Below, piece after piece: positions 48,201 to 59,005 of a stretch of 64,000 nucleotides of DNA. Under the pieces are notes generated by a model, which saw only the letters and a list, made by a program, of their open reading frames with translations, searched no databases and was not told the DNA's origin. Source of the stretch: Brienomyrus brachyistius (Eukaryota; Chordata; Actinopteri; Osteoglossiformes; Mormyridae); assembly GCF_023856365.1 (NCBI RefSeq), contig NC_064548.1:22430461-22494460 (forward strand), read 5' to 3'. Within the stretch, counting starts at the first letter, position 1, and each line of letters opens with the position of its first letter. The translations under genes and the position numbers were made by a program.

Positions 48201-50071
48201 AATCAGAATGTTAGCATTCGATCATCTGACTGACTTGGAGCTTCATCATCCATCTTTCTTGTGTGTGTCCCTGGAAATAGATTTTCTCTTCCCTGACTGT
48301 CCGTTACCTTGTCAATATTGCTTCAGCTCCCAAACCTTTCCTAGGGGCACCCCAGCCATTCCATTTGTTTAAGTTTCACCACCAGCTCACTTAATTAATT
48401 AATTAGTTTTCTTTAATTCAATGAGGTATTGATTAGCCTTACAAGGTGTGTTAGTGATATTCGATGGTCGCTGCAAACACTGGGCTTACTTTAGGAGAGG
48501 TTTTGAAATAGCAAAGCTGACACACTATGAGAGATATAGTATCATAGTTTAACACCAACATGAGGATAATTTAAACAGCATTTTGCTTGAGTACCAGTGT
48601 TTCCTGCAAGCAGTCCATGTTTTTGCTTTGTACCAGGTTGGGAAGCAATGCTTTAGACTGCCAATGGAAGCCCATGACCACATAGAGAACATCCACACAG
48701 CCATGTGTAGGTTGCATTCATTGCCACTCTACACTGTACAGTGACATCACACTTTTCATTGATCCCACACACAATCAAGCATGTCTTGTCTTAGCTCATA
48801 ATTATTAAAAAAAAAAAAAACATCAAAGAATCCAACCTTGACCAGCGGAAAATCTGTGCGATGGTGTGCAGGTAAGTGTCGCATAATGTGTGTCATTTAC
48901 ACACATTACTCTCTTTATGGTTAACCAGTGCTGAATAATATGCAGACCACCAGTTCAGACTGAAGTGACCTTTTGAAATGAGAGCAAAATTCCCTAAAAG
49001 TCATAGTTTCCAGACAATCCTCTCCCTCATGATCGTACCAAGTATTTAGAGATCAATCGCGGCATACTCTTCACTTAAGCGGATGCCCTGCCTACTCACC
49101 TACTTATGTCTGCAAAGAAAATGCCACAATAATTACTACATCTGGGGAACAGAGAGCGTCACAGTTCACCAGTGTGACTGTTCATCAAAGAATCATCTAG
49201 GATGGCTCCTGGGAATGTGGCACCTCTTAAGTAGCAAAGCATTCTCTGTTTCATGCGGTGCCTGTTGTCTGAAGCCTCAGATACTCCGTGCACTCAGCTG
49301 TGAGCCATTTGAACACTCAGCAGGAAATGACATCAAGCAGTTCCACTTCCTGCCTAACGCTGGGCTCGTTTCCAAGGTCCCCCAAGTTGGTGGAGATGGA
49401 GTGCTGGCCTGGGATAAGTTAATGGGGTTTTTAATCTCGAAGTCAAAGAGAATAAACCCAGGATGCTCTTGTCTGCACCTTTCTCTCCTGACTGATCCAA
49501 CTCAAAATCGCAGGCAGTTGGGTCCAAAGCAAAGATGGATCACAAAGGTCATTTGAGGACACCGCAGTCAAAGAGACCATTGGATACATAGCTAAAATAA
49601 TTTAGAAAGTATAAGTATAAAAGTAATTATAAAGAATATGTTATGGTGTGACTGGATTCATTTAGACTAAAATTAGTCCTTTTGTAACATATATTTGTGA
49701 ACAACAGTGAAATTCAAAAGAATAAGGCAAGAAAACCACAAAACAAAGGATTGAATTACCATCCCAGCTGCTCCTGTTTAGTTATGGAAGGCAATGTGAA
49801 TTTCACACTTTGAGTAATCACCTCCAGAATAATTTCAGACAGAAAGCATTATGGCAATGGCAATAACAATGACCCTCTATTCTTCGGAAAGGCATTTAAA
49901 AGATAAAATAAAGAACGCGATGCCATGTGCTCCATTTAATGAATGATGCTCCATGTGACATAGCTCTTTTGACAATGCATGAATGGTATATATGCATCTA
50001 TTACACAATATGTGGACTATGGATAAATGCTTATGTTGGAATGGGGAATGGATGCGAGTTGGCTGGTTTAT
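48201..50071. other. Mostly unique stretch; short family-A element at 48593-48652
   Basis: CAGTGTTTCCTGCAAGCAGT ... GGTTGGGAAGCAATG at 48593-48652 looks like an internally deleted relative of the family-A miniature elements. The 157-codon plus frame at 49083-49556 has no recognisable domain and no coding support. Confidence 0.45.
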
Positions 50072-50225
50072 GGGGGTGGCCCAGTCATTAGTACTGGTGC
50101 AGCACATCTCCATGACTGGAGGTTCAAATCCTCTGTGTGTGTGTGTGTGTGTGAGATTGTCATTGTTGACACTCCACAGCACAACAATGAAATGTGTCCT
50201 CTGCGTTTAAGCCAGCAACTGTCCA
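50072..50225 (+). mobile_element. tRNA-derived SINE (second family)
   Basis: The head GGGGGTGGCCCAGTCATTAG holds an A-box-like motif and GGAGGTTCAAATCCTC a good B box. A (TG)n run and the body ATTGTTGACACTCCACAGCA, CAATGAAATGTGTCCTCTGC follow. The RNA polymerase III promoter boxes identify it as a SINE. It is distinct from the family at 30389. Confidence 0.7.
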
Positions 50226-50446
50226 GGGTGTCCCCTGTCTTATGTGTCCTATTGTAAACTACAATGTCATTTAATGTGTTTGCTTTTATAATATTAGGTA
50301 CTAAACTATCAATGATGTTAATTATCCAGCATCATTAATGCACAAATCTCAATTAACATAATTTTAAACTTTGAAAGTGTGCCTACTCTTTTCATAATTT
50401 GTAAATTAAATGCATATTAAAGGTGTATTTATGTGATATCTATTTA
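50226..50446. other. AT-rich spacer
   Basis: Nothing recognised between the SINE and the Tc1-like element. Confidence 0.5.
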
Positions 50447-51427
50447 CACTATATGGACAAAAGTATCGGGAAACACTTTTTAATCACTGAATGCAAATGT
50501 TTCATTCAGACCTATTGCCATAGGTGTATAAAATCAAGCTCCTAGACATGCAGTCAGGTTTACAAGCATTTGTAAAAGAATCTTAAAGAGTTCAGTTAAT
50601 TCAAGTGTTTTGAAGTGTTTTGTCATAAGATGCCACCTTTAAGTCAATTATTGAATTTTTTTCCCCTTCTAGGTCAGCTGTAAGTGGTATTATTGCAAAG
50701 TGTAAGCATTTAGGAACAGCAGACCATGTAAAGTAGCAGAGTGGGGTCACTGAGTACCCAGGCGCATAGTGTGTAAAAGTCACCACTGCTCTGTTGACTC
50801 AATAACTGCAGAGTTATAAACTTCCTCTGGCATTAACCCCAAGCCAAAAACTGTGAGCTGGGAGCTTCATGCACTGGGCTTCCATGCCCAAGAAGCTGCA
50901 TGCAAGCCTCGTATCACCATACGCAACGCCAAGCATCAGATGGAGCTGTGTAAAGCACACTGCCACTGGACTCTGGAGCAGTCTGGGTTTGGCGGAAGCT
51001 AGGAGAACATTACTTGCCTGATGGCACTGTGTTCTGTTCCAGCATGACTGTGCCCCAGTGCACAAAGCAAGGTCCATAAGGACATTGTTGGGTGAGTTAG
51101 GTGTGGAAGAACTTGACTGGCCCACACAGAGCACTGACCTCAATCCCATCGAACACCTTAAGGATGAATTAGAATGCAGATTGAGAGCCAGATCTTCACA
51201 TCCAACATCAGTGTCTGACCTCACAAATGCTCTTCTGGATGAAGGGGCAAAATTCCCTCAGACACATAACAAAATCTTGTGGGAAGCCTCCACAAAAGAG
51301 TGGCAGCTATTATAGCTGTAAAGGGGAGACCAACTCCATATTGAAACCTATGGCTTTAGTACGGGATGTCATAAAAGTTCCTGTAGGTTTAATGGCTAGG
51401 TGTCCCAATATTTTTGTCCATATAGTG
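50447..51427 (+). mobile_element. Tc1-like transposon relic with both ends
   Basis: The left end CACTATATGGACAAAAGTAT is matched by the right end, whose reverse complement reads CACTATATGGACAAAAATAT; each is flanked by TA (50445-50446, 51428-51429), the Tc1/mariner target duplication. At 981 bp it is shorter than the roughly 1.2-1.6 kb of intact relatives, so internal sequence has been lost. Inside, only the C-terminal part of a DD34E transposase is readable; see the nested pseudogene entry. Confidence 0.85.
51037..51315 (+). pseudogene. Tc1-like transposase C-terminal fragment
   Basis: The plus frame reads FQHDCAPVHKARSI, then GVEELDWPTQSTDLNPIEHL, then DELECRLRARSSHPTS, to a stop at 51313. 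The Asp of HDCAP and the Glu of NPIEH are separated by 34 residues, the DD34E signature of the Tc1 group, so this end of the catalytic core is intact on paper. The first catalytic Asp and the DNA-binding domains are not readable upstream, where the sequence is shifted and deleted. The transposase would have cut at the terminal repeats of the host element. It cannot be functional now. Confidence 0.85.
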
Positions 51428-51429
51428 TA

Positions 51430-52816
51430 TCTGGTCAATAAAACTTACCTTTAGTGTTTTGTGCCCCCTAGTGGTGAGAATTTTCCCACGGGAATTACGG
51501 TAATAAATAATGTGTGATTCACATCCCACTCCATTTTCTCCAGAGTTTTATTGGGTGCATTTGGAAGGATGTTATTCTTCTACATAGTTAAGTCAATGGA
51601 TGTGCTCTATTTAGTCACCTTTGCCCCTGTCTTGGTTGTGAGTGACTATTATAGTGTTCAACATATAATCATACAGTGCAGGCTTTGTATTCATCCTCTG
51701 CTGCCTAATACCGGTGATCATTTCATCTTCCTCCCTTCAAGGATGCATATCTGTGGACTCAGACAATTAAATGTCAGCTGCGGATCACTCTGTGCTGCTT
51801 GCTAGATACTGCGTTTCCTGATGTGCGTCTGTGCCCTGCAGTCGCTCAGAACAGCAGGCTTCCGTTTCCAGTGGAGCCAATCAGGCAAAATAGGGGATTC
51901 AAGTCGAGCTAAAGACGCTCAGTCGCTGACGCTAATCGACGCAATCTACAGCTAGGATTGCATTAGGCGATTTGAAATCAAATCTATTGTATAAACCAGG
52001 ATATTAAGTATTACAATGCACACAGTGTGGTTTGAACGGGATGGGACAGGAGTCCATAACTCATCTGGATGCACCCTATGTGCTGATGTGGGTTTCAAAT
52101 CGGTGTGCTGTCGATAGGTACAGACCGTCTGGAGTTTTACAATCTGCTTCACCCAGAGCACATTTGCTCAAGCTGCAGGCACTTGGTCCCAGCCACCTGC
52201 TACTGGGGGGGAAATCTCAAGGCGAACTTGAAAGGAGGCCAGAACTGTAAGTGACAGAGCGACTTGGGCGCGCTTTAAGGGTGACAACCTGTACGTCAAA
52301 ACAAAACTACCAACACCGGGCCTACATTCACCCTCCCACCTCTCCCTCTGATAAAAAAGAGGAGAGACGGGCTGACCTTCCATCTCACCCCTGAACTCCA
52401 AGTCTGGGGGCTGTTGGTTTCTGAGAAGCATCCATTCTTTTCATCTCTCTATCACCAGTGTCTTGCTCATTCATCTCGAAGACCTCCTACCCGGCTGACA
52501 GAGCCAGACCTAACGTCACACAAGAAATTATTTAAAAATACCTTTTTACGTAGAAGCATGGTTATCAAAAAACATGCACCACTTATTGTGATAGTACACT
52601 GAGAGGAAATACATATTTGCTTCTTCCTAACTAAAGGGGGCAGCAAGGAGCACAGTGCCTGAAAGCAAGTGGCAGGTCTTAGAATGGGTCCGGTCGTGTC
52701 GTTTCGTTGGGTGTTTCGACTGAACTTCTCCAGTAAAACAGATGAACATGTAAGATTATCAGTTATTTTGATGAAGACCATCAGCTAGCAGCTGAATTTG
52801 GATGAATGATAGTATA
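51430..52816. other. Unique non-coding stretch
   Basis: No recognisable gene or element; the frames of 60-104 codons overlap on both strands. Confidence 0.5.
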
Positions 52817-52962
52817 TGCTGTCCGGTCCTTGGGAACCCACAGTCGGTCCATGTTTTTGCTCCCTATCAGACAGTCCACATTTTTGCTCCCTCTTACCTC
52901 CTGGCAGGGAGCAAATACATGGCCTGTCTGTGGATCCCTGAATACCAGAATGGGAAACACTG
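52817..52962. mobile_element. hAT-type miniature element (family A), left end worn
   Basis: Contains GGTCCTTGGGAACCCACAGT, then GGTCCATGTTTTTGCTCCCT and its inverted partner AGGGAGCAAATACATGGCC, and closes with AATGGGAAACACTG. The left terminal bases expected from 57935 (CAGCGTTTCCCAG) are missing. Its right end directly abuts the target duplication of the next element. Confidence 0.7.
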
Positions 52963-52970
52963 GTATAGAC

Positions 52971-53098
52971 CAGTGGTTCTCAAACTCGGTCCTCGGGACC
53001 CACTGCCCTGCTTCTTTTCAACAGACAGTGTGTAGGGCAGGAATAGCTGGTAAACAAGCAGGGCAGTGGGGCCCGAGGACCGAGTTTGAGAACCACTG
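52971..53098. mobile_element. hAT miniature element (family D), perfect ends
   Basis: A 128-bp near-palindrome: CAGTGGTTCTCAAACTCGGT at the left is perfectly mirrored at the right, and the symmetry extends through the GCAGGGCAGTGGG block. The octamer GTATAGAC occurs intact on both sides (52963-52970 and 53099-53106), the 8-bp target duplication of hAT transposases. No coding capacity; it would have needed transposase in trans. The well kept symmetry suggests a fairly recent insertion. Confidence 0.92.
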
Positions 53099-53106
53099 GT
53101 ATAGAC

Positions 53107-53437
53107 AATCAGCAGATATACAGTATATGATGGAAACAGAGGTCATTAGAAGTCTAGTTGATTCCCTTTCATTGCAGATTGTCTCCAGTTATGAGCATTA
53201 AACTATTATCCTGCCCTAAGAATTAGGCTTCTGTGACGGGGGGGACTCCCAGTATTTAATTTGACTTCATTCATCCTTTGCATTTTAATTATTAAGCTTG
53301 CTCCCCGACCCCCCACACTGTATCAAACTTACTCTTGCTCCTATGCCCTTGTTTTCTAATCTCCTAGGACTGTCACTTCCTTCTACATGTTCAGACTGTC
53401 CCCAGGTTATCGGATATGTGACTCATAACCACTCATA
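53107..53437. other. Unique spacer
   Basis: Nothing recognised. Confidence 0.5.
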
Positions 53438-53690
53438 CATCCATCCATTTTCCAAACCGCTTATCCTTCTGGGTCATGGGGGGTCCGGAGCCTATCCCAG
53501 AAGGTATGGGCACGAGGCAGGGAACAACCCAGGATGGGGGGGCAGCCCATCACAGGGCACACTCACACACCATTTACTCCTACGGGCAATTTAGTACCTC
53601 CAGTTAGCCTCAGCATGTATTTGGACTGTGGGGAGAAACCGGAGTACCCGGAGGAAACCCCACGATGACATGGGGAGACATGCCAACACA
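53438..53690 (-). mobile_element. tRNA-headed SINE, antisense, head missing
   Basis: Starts CATCCATCCATTTTCCAAAC and continues CCGGAGCCTATCCCAGAAGG, GGGCAGCCCATCACAGGGCA, GACTGTGGGGAGAAACCGGA and ACCCCACGATGACATGGGGA, the clear reverse of the abundant SINE. It stops at GACATGCCAACACA, inside the region before the tRNA-like head. Confidence 0.8.
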
Positions 53691-54060
53691 GGTATGTATT
53701 CAGACACCCCCCCCCTTTCTAGAACACCCCCAAGACCACCCCACCCAACAAGAAGAAAACGTAAAGAATCTTAGCGATGTGAGAGAAAATGGAGCAGCAT
53801 GGTCTAGCAATGTATGGCTATAACCTTCGTATTCTTACTACATTTCAATTACAATAGCTTTTTTTTTTAGCCTGGTGACCTAATTTTTCATGCTAGAAGT
53901 TAGTACCAATATTCCACATACATTCATTTCGACATATGACTTGTCTTTCGCAATGGAATCCAGTCGTAAGTCAGCAACAATCTGTGTACATGTAATAATT
54001 ATATATATGTTTGACACAGAAACTTTTTACTAAGAGATCTAATCTGTTAGCCTGGAAAAT
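53691..54060. other. Spacer with an old repeat fragment
   Basis: Around 53920-53990, CGACATATGACTTGTC and CAGTCGTAAGTCAGCA resemble parts of the pogo-like element at 43738. Otherwise unique. Confidence 0.35.
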
Positions 54061-54064
54061 ATTC

Positions 54065-55190
54065 AAGATTCCTTTATCTGTCATGTATACAGTATACAGT
54101 AATATAAGTACAACACGTAGTTAAATGTACATCGGATCACTCCTAATAGCATACAGTATATATAGAAGACAGAGAACATATACAGTGTGCATGTGTTTAA
54201 GTAACAGTATAGCTTTCTATACAGTGTGCTTACATTTTAAATACAGTACAGTAATCTGCGTATATTCGGGTGCAGTGTGTACTGGACCATAGTATGAGCC
54301 TAGTGAGTGACAGCAGACAGTGTTTCATATTAGGAGTCCAGTTGTCGTTCTGAGACATTGTTAAATGCTGTGGTGGCAGGTCCTGGTTACAAAAGTCTTA
54401 TGGTCTCAGGACAGAAGCTCTTTCTGTGTCTCTCTGTTTTGCCTATAATGTTCCTGAGGCATTTGCCTGATTTCAGTAGTTACTGCAGTGAGACGAGTTT
54501 CTGATGGTCCTGCATCTCCAGATGTAGATGTCCTGTATGGACGGAAGAGCTGATTTGGTACATTGTTTGGCTGCATGGATCACTCTCCGCAGGGCTTTAC
54601 GGTCCTGGAAACAGCTGTTACCAAACCAGGAGGTGATGTTCTAGGTGAAGACACCTTCCACAGCACCAGAGTAGAAAGTCTTTGGGATGGCTGGAGCAAC
54701 CCCAAGCTTCCTCTGCTGTTTCCAGTGATAGTGACGCTGCCTTGCCTTTTTGAACTGGGCTTTTATATGTTCAGTGCATGTCAGGTCCTCCGAGATGTGA
54801 ACACCCAGGTATTTAAAGCTGCTCACCCATCCCACTGCAGTCCTGTTGATGTTGAGGGGGGGTGTGCGGCCGCTGTCTGTCTCCTGCTGAAGTCCAGCAC
54901 CAGCTCCTTCACAATGGAGCTGGATCTCTGAGAGGTCACATGGCCATGGGGGTAGAGGAAACAGGGCAGAGGCCGGATTACACAACCTTGCGGAGCTCCT
55001 GCGTTGAGTGTGATGGTGCTGGAAACAGAGCTACCCACTCTCACCACCTGTGGTCTGCCTGTGAGGAAGCGAAGGACCCACGCAAACAAGTGGCTGTTCA
55101 GGCCCCAGGTCCCTCAGCTTGGTGAACATTCTGTGGAGGACGATTGTGTTGAAAGCTGAACTATAGTGAATAAACAGCAATCTCACGTAC
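54065..55190 (-). pseudogene. LINE relic (Rex/L2-like), antisense, FADD box lost
   Basis: Read on the minus strand the order is: [20 protein letters not shown] near 55185-55120; [20 protein letters not shown] and [10 protein letters not shown] near 55075-54985; [12 protein letters not shown] near 54910; [20 protein letters not shown] near 54830-54770; and KTFYSGAVEGVFT near 54680. After a stop comes DRKALRRVIHAAKQC near 54600, then SIQDIYIWRCRTIRN. These are the finger, palm and thumb parts of a non-LTR reverse transcriptase. The segment with the catalytic FADD box, expected between the GAPQG box and KELVLDF, is absent. Frame changes between parts and in-frame stops mark it as dead. An A/T-rich tail with TTCCTTTATCTGTCATG (54065-54085) marks its 3' end. 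Confidence 0.85.
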
Positions 55191-55265
55191 AGATGAGGGA
55201 AAAATGAGACCACAGCAAAAATTTTCACTCAATTTCCAATTTATGGATGTGCGTTTCTGAATAAT

Positions 55266-55282
55266 ACACACACACGCACACA

Positions 55283-55316
<34 letters not shown>

Positions 55317-55317
55317 T
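55266..55317. repeat. (AC)n microsatellite
   Basis: AC run with a few G and T interruptions. Confidence 0.9.
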
Positions 55318-56015
55318 CTCCAGCTTCACTTTTTTCTTGTGTACTACTGTCTTAGAAATTTTGAACCTGGAAGCAACCTGCTGCTCAGTGTAGCCTTCTG
55401 CCAGCAGAACCACGATTACACCAGGATTTAAAAATGCAGATTTGTTTACAGATATAGAGTGGTCTCTTAATTTTTTCAAGAGCTGTAGTTTGCGTTTTTC
55501 ACGCCCACGTGGCTCAAGGTGGTGCGCAGGGCATGGGAGATGGAATCCTCTGTTGATCTGTTAGGGCAGTAGGTGAATCATCTACCCTGAACTGATAATT
55601 CTGTCTTCAGTATTGACATGCGGATGTTTAGTGACATAAACTCACAGCTCACAGTAATGAAAGAACAAAGGATTGTTACTATGGTGTCAATAAACCAAAA
55701 GTAAGCTACGGGTTAGCAGGTCATGGTTAAGGCCAGTAAAGGTCAGTTATTTCAGCATCCATAGTGATTATCCAACATCAACCTTATTTTCCAGTCTCCT
55801 TTATCTAATGTCTTCCTAGTTCCCCATATCCAGCTAAAAGCATCAGGCTGTTATGCATTTGCTCCTGAAATGTAATTTAGGATTTCAATATTTATAGCCA
55901 AATTCATTTCCAGGAGTCTTAAATATTTGCCTTTTCATATTCAATCCCCATATTGAAAAACAGTCTGCTTCAACTGGGGAATCTGCTTTTAACGTGGCTA
56001 TTCGTTGTGTGTAGG
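55318..56015. other. Mostly unique stretch with a possible transposase scrap
   Basis: The minus frame at 55479-55225 contains GYTEQQVASRFKISKTVVHK, which looks like the helix-turn-helix start of a Tc1-like transposase, but no other part of such an element is visible nearby. The rest is unique. Confidence 0.45.
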
Positions 56016-56240
56016 CCATGGGGCGCCAAGGTACCCCAGACACGGTGGGGACGGGTTTACTCAAACAAACAATTTTATTATTGAAAGAGCACAAACAAAG
56101 ATGAAGTTAAAGTTCTAGCAAAGGGAAATCATAGAGAGTCCATACCCTTATGCTAACTTCCTATCTGACTTCCCAGGAAGCACGGAACACACAGCGAGGG
56201 AGACGCTGGTGGCCACTCCACGCCATCACAGGACCCCTAC
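56016..56240. repeat. Possible retroelement LTR fragment
   Basis: ACGGGTTTACTCAAACAAAC, TTTTATTATTGAAAGAGCAC and following GC-rich sequence resemble antisense LTR pieces like those at 57596 and 60194. Ends and target duplications were not found. Confidence 0.3.
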
Positions 56241-56279
56241 CTACACCGTTTAGAGATACCACATCACGTTACGGATGAT

Positions 56280-56400
56280 TTTGGACTACATGAGCAAACC
56301 CTTGTGACACAAGAGCAACATGCAAACTCCTTACGCACAAAGCAGAGGTAGGACTTGAAGCTCCTGATTACCTCCCCACAGAAATAGCACTACACCCGGA
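56280..56400 (-). repeat. Degenerate SINE copy
   Basis: GCAACATGCAAACTCCTTAC and GGTAGGACTTGAAGCTCC correspond to the reversed body and worn B box of a tRNA-headed SINE. Confidence 0.45.
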
Positions 56401-57235
56401 GTAGGACCTTCCCCTACGTTTCCCCCCAGTCTCCTTCGACAGTCCCAAGGTCAAAGTAAGTCAGTGCCACTGATTCGTTAGAAGGGTCCCCTGCTTTTTA
56501 AGAGTGGGGGAGATTTTGGACAAAGACAGCAACAGGAGCCCAGTCATGGCTGGATAAAAAATAGCTTATACTTTGATTTTTCCACTTTGCAGTGTGTTCC
56601 ATATAAAGTAATCTTATAGCTAATTGTTACCAGTGCTGAGGAAGTCACTCACATTTGCAGAAAGGTATTCCGTTACAGACAGAAGTGGAAAGTTCAGATT
56701 CAGAAAATACAAATCTAGACCAAGGTTTTTTGTCAACCAACCACTCAGCTGGTTGGTTGAAACAAATTCTGACCTGAAGTATAAGTCCGAGTACTTGGTC
56801 CTACAAATGCAGCAAGTTACATATTTTTGAGATTTAATAGAATTGCACTGGAGTTCACTGTTACATTCGGAGATTGTTTTTAACGTCCTTCATGAACCTT
56901 CTTGGTTTTATTGCAATTTCACAGTTGCTGGTTCCATAGACAGACTGAGTTTGCTGTTTCTTAGGCATTGTGCATTAAAAGTCATTACTCTGCTCAACCA
57001 AAACATTTAACAGTGTATTAGACCATACAATGGATAGAAATTATTATACAGTTATTATAACAAGGGAGGAAGGTCATTCATAATTATATATCTCTCTTAA
57101 GGGCACTGTTGTGCTACATTGTCTAGTGTCCATGGGTGATTTAAATTTTATACATTTTACGTCACCATCAAAAGCTTTAGCTATCATGTTACATTTATTC
57201 ATGGATTTTCAATTACTGCTTATTCTTGTAGTGTT
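56401..57235. other. Unique non-coding stretch
   Basis: Nothing recognised. Confidence 0.5.
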
Positions 57236-57239
57236 CCAG

Positions 57240-57350
57240 TGTTTTGGAGACATCCCTGGGAAACACAGGGTGAGGCAGGGGTCAGTGCACCATCCTGAAC
57301 ACATGCACACACACATACACACATTCACTCATGCACTCACACACGGTCAA
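57240..57350 (-). repeat. Degenerate SINE fragment
   Basis: TTTTGGAGACATCCCTGGGAAACACAGGGTGAGGCAGGG-type sequence followed by CACACATTCACTCATGCAC resembles the reversed tail of the abundant SINE. Confidence 0.4.
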
Positions 57351-57595
57351 CCTCGTTTAATTTCAGTAATGAGTTTGGAGACTATATGGAAAATAATGCA
57401 AGCTTTACAAAATACAGGAATCGTGGTAAAGTACAGGAGCAATTTCTGTGCCTCCTGACATTGCTGTCGAGCTACAGTATAGTAGCATGTGCAAATGCGC
57501 TGAAACCACAGATTTTAGGGAACGTTGGAGAGAAAGTAGCAACACTGATAAAGTGACTAAATAAAATTAATTTTTCATTATCCATAACCTCTTAT

Positions 57596-57883
57596 TGTCA
57601 CGGGACGCTCGCGATCGCTGGGTGAGCGTGCAGACAGGCGAGCGAGCAGGAACAGGCAAGCAGGCAAAGTTCGGTAAAACGGGGTTTAATTGGGAGACGG
57701 GGACCAGGATACAGCAGACACTGACTGACATCAATGACGGACGAGGACCACAGGTAAGACCAGGACTTAAAACAGGACAAGACTAATCAAAGTAATCAGA
57801 CACAGCAGGAGACGATCAGGGAAGTACACTTGGGTAAGCAGGGGGCGTGGCACACACGAGGAGCGGACGAGCCGGGCATGACA
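57596..57883. mobile_element. Solo LTR candidate
   Basis: A 288-bp segment begins TGTCACGGGACGCTCG and ends GAGCCGGGCATGACA, so it has the 5'-TG...CA-3' ends of retroviral-type LTRs. The five bases CTTAT stand directly on both sides (57591-57595 and 57884-57888), the duplication size typical of Gypsy-type integration. No internal region or second LTR adjoins, which fits recombination to a solo LTR. The ends are also weakly inverted (TGTCA..., GCTCG), so a DNA miniature element with a 5-bp duplication is the alternative. Confidence 0.6.
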
Positions 57884-57934
57884 CTTATCTAGTGCGAGGT
57901 CATGTGGAGCATAGAGCCGGCATGTGGGATAGAG

Positions 57935-58086
57935 CAGCGTTTCCCAGTCTGGTCCTCAGGGGCCCACAGTCAGTGCATGTTTTTGCATCTTCAGAGTTCC
58001 CGGCCAGAGAGTCCATATTTTGGAGGTGGGAGGGAGCAAAAATGTGGACTGCTGTGGGTCACCAAGGACCAGACTGGGAAACACTG
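57935..58086. mobile_element. hAT-type miniature element (family A), intact
   Basis: A 152-bp element: CAGCGTTTCCCAGTCTGGTC on the left and the reverse complement of the right end, CAGTGTTTCCCAGTCTGGTC, match at 19 of 20 bases. The octamer GGATAGAG is present intact on both sides (57927-57934 and 58087-58094). GTGCATGTTTTTGC is mirrored further in by GCAAAAATGTGGAC. It is the reference copy for the fragments at 5630, 48593 and 52817. It has no coding capacity. Confidence 0.93.
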
Positions 58087-58094
58087 GGATAGAG

Positions 58095-58320
58095 TATCAG
58101 TCCATCTTAGGGCACATGCAAGCAAACAACCTAAGCTTTTTAGGCATGTTAATCCACGTAAACCACATGTTTTTTAACTGTCGGAGGTAACCCACACAGA
58201 CACAAAGAGGGCAGGCAAACTCGACACTGAGAGAGCCAGGGGTGAGAAGAACTGCCCCAGCTGGGGACAAACGAGGCGTCAGATTGACCCATCTAGTCAC
58301 CATGCTGTGCAGCTAAAGGC
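58095..58320 (-). repeat. Degenerate SINE copy
   Basis: Diverged reversed body (AGGCATGTTAATCC, AACTGTCGGAGGTAACCC, GGCAGGCAAACTCGACAC) ends in the reversed head TAGTCACCATGCTGTGC. The family-A miniature element inserted next to or within its 3' end. Confidence 0.5.
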
Positions 58321-58942
58321 ATTTTAGCCGACAATCAAATTAACAGTAACATTCATGCTCACTGCCGTGAATATTAGGTACGGGCACACATAATGTCACA
58401 GTAACAAACATCGTTAATTAGTTTTACTAGTGTAGAGTTTGTAAAGTTTTTAGTAGAATTAAGAAAGATTCAGGTAGATTATTATCTGTTCCCACCCCTC
58501 ACCCGGGGAACCCCCTCCCCCCCAACACCGTTACCACCAGCACCACCACAAACACATTCCTCACCCTCCCAACAGTTACTGAACCCATAGATACTACAGT
58601 TAACTTGACTGAATGCCCAGAAATTGTGCACAATGTGGCATCGTGACAAACGCCCCATGAACACTTCTATCTTCCTCCCTAGAGGGCAGTTTAGCCTGGC
58701 GTGACCCGCTCACACTCCAGTTCAGATGGACTGGTTTTTTCTCGACACTGCACTGCCGTGTCCTTCATCCGTCAGCTGCCTGAAAACACCTTCACACTGG
58801 CGGAACGAACCGGCAAGGGAACACACGGCTAACTTCGCACTGCGACTCTGCTAATCTCATTTTCACCTGCCCTGAGGCGAGCTACTGCTTTGATCCTGTG
58901 AGAAATATTATTGCCATAGCAACCATAAACATGGCATGACTG
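58321..58942. other. Unique non-coding stretch
   Basis: Nothing recognised. Confidence 0.5.
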
Positions 58943-59005
58943 TCCATCCATACATCCATCCATCTATCCATCTTTAACTATTTATCCTGAGCAGGCTCAA
59001 GGTGG
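58943..59005 (-). repeat. SINE tail fragment
   Basis: CATCCATACATCCATCCATC and TTTATCCTGAGCAGGCTCAA match the reversed 3' tail only. Confidence 0.5.

Noticed and set aside
49083..49556. 157-codon frame, Cys-rich near its middle
   Set aside because: No recognisable domain, no conserved spacing of cysteines and no splice or promoter signal.
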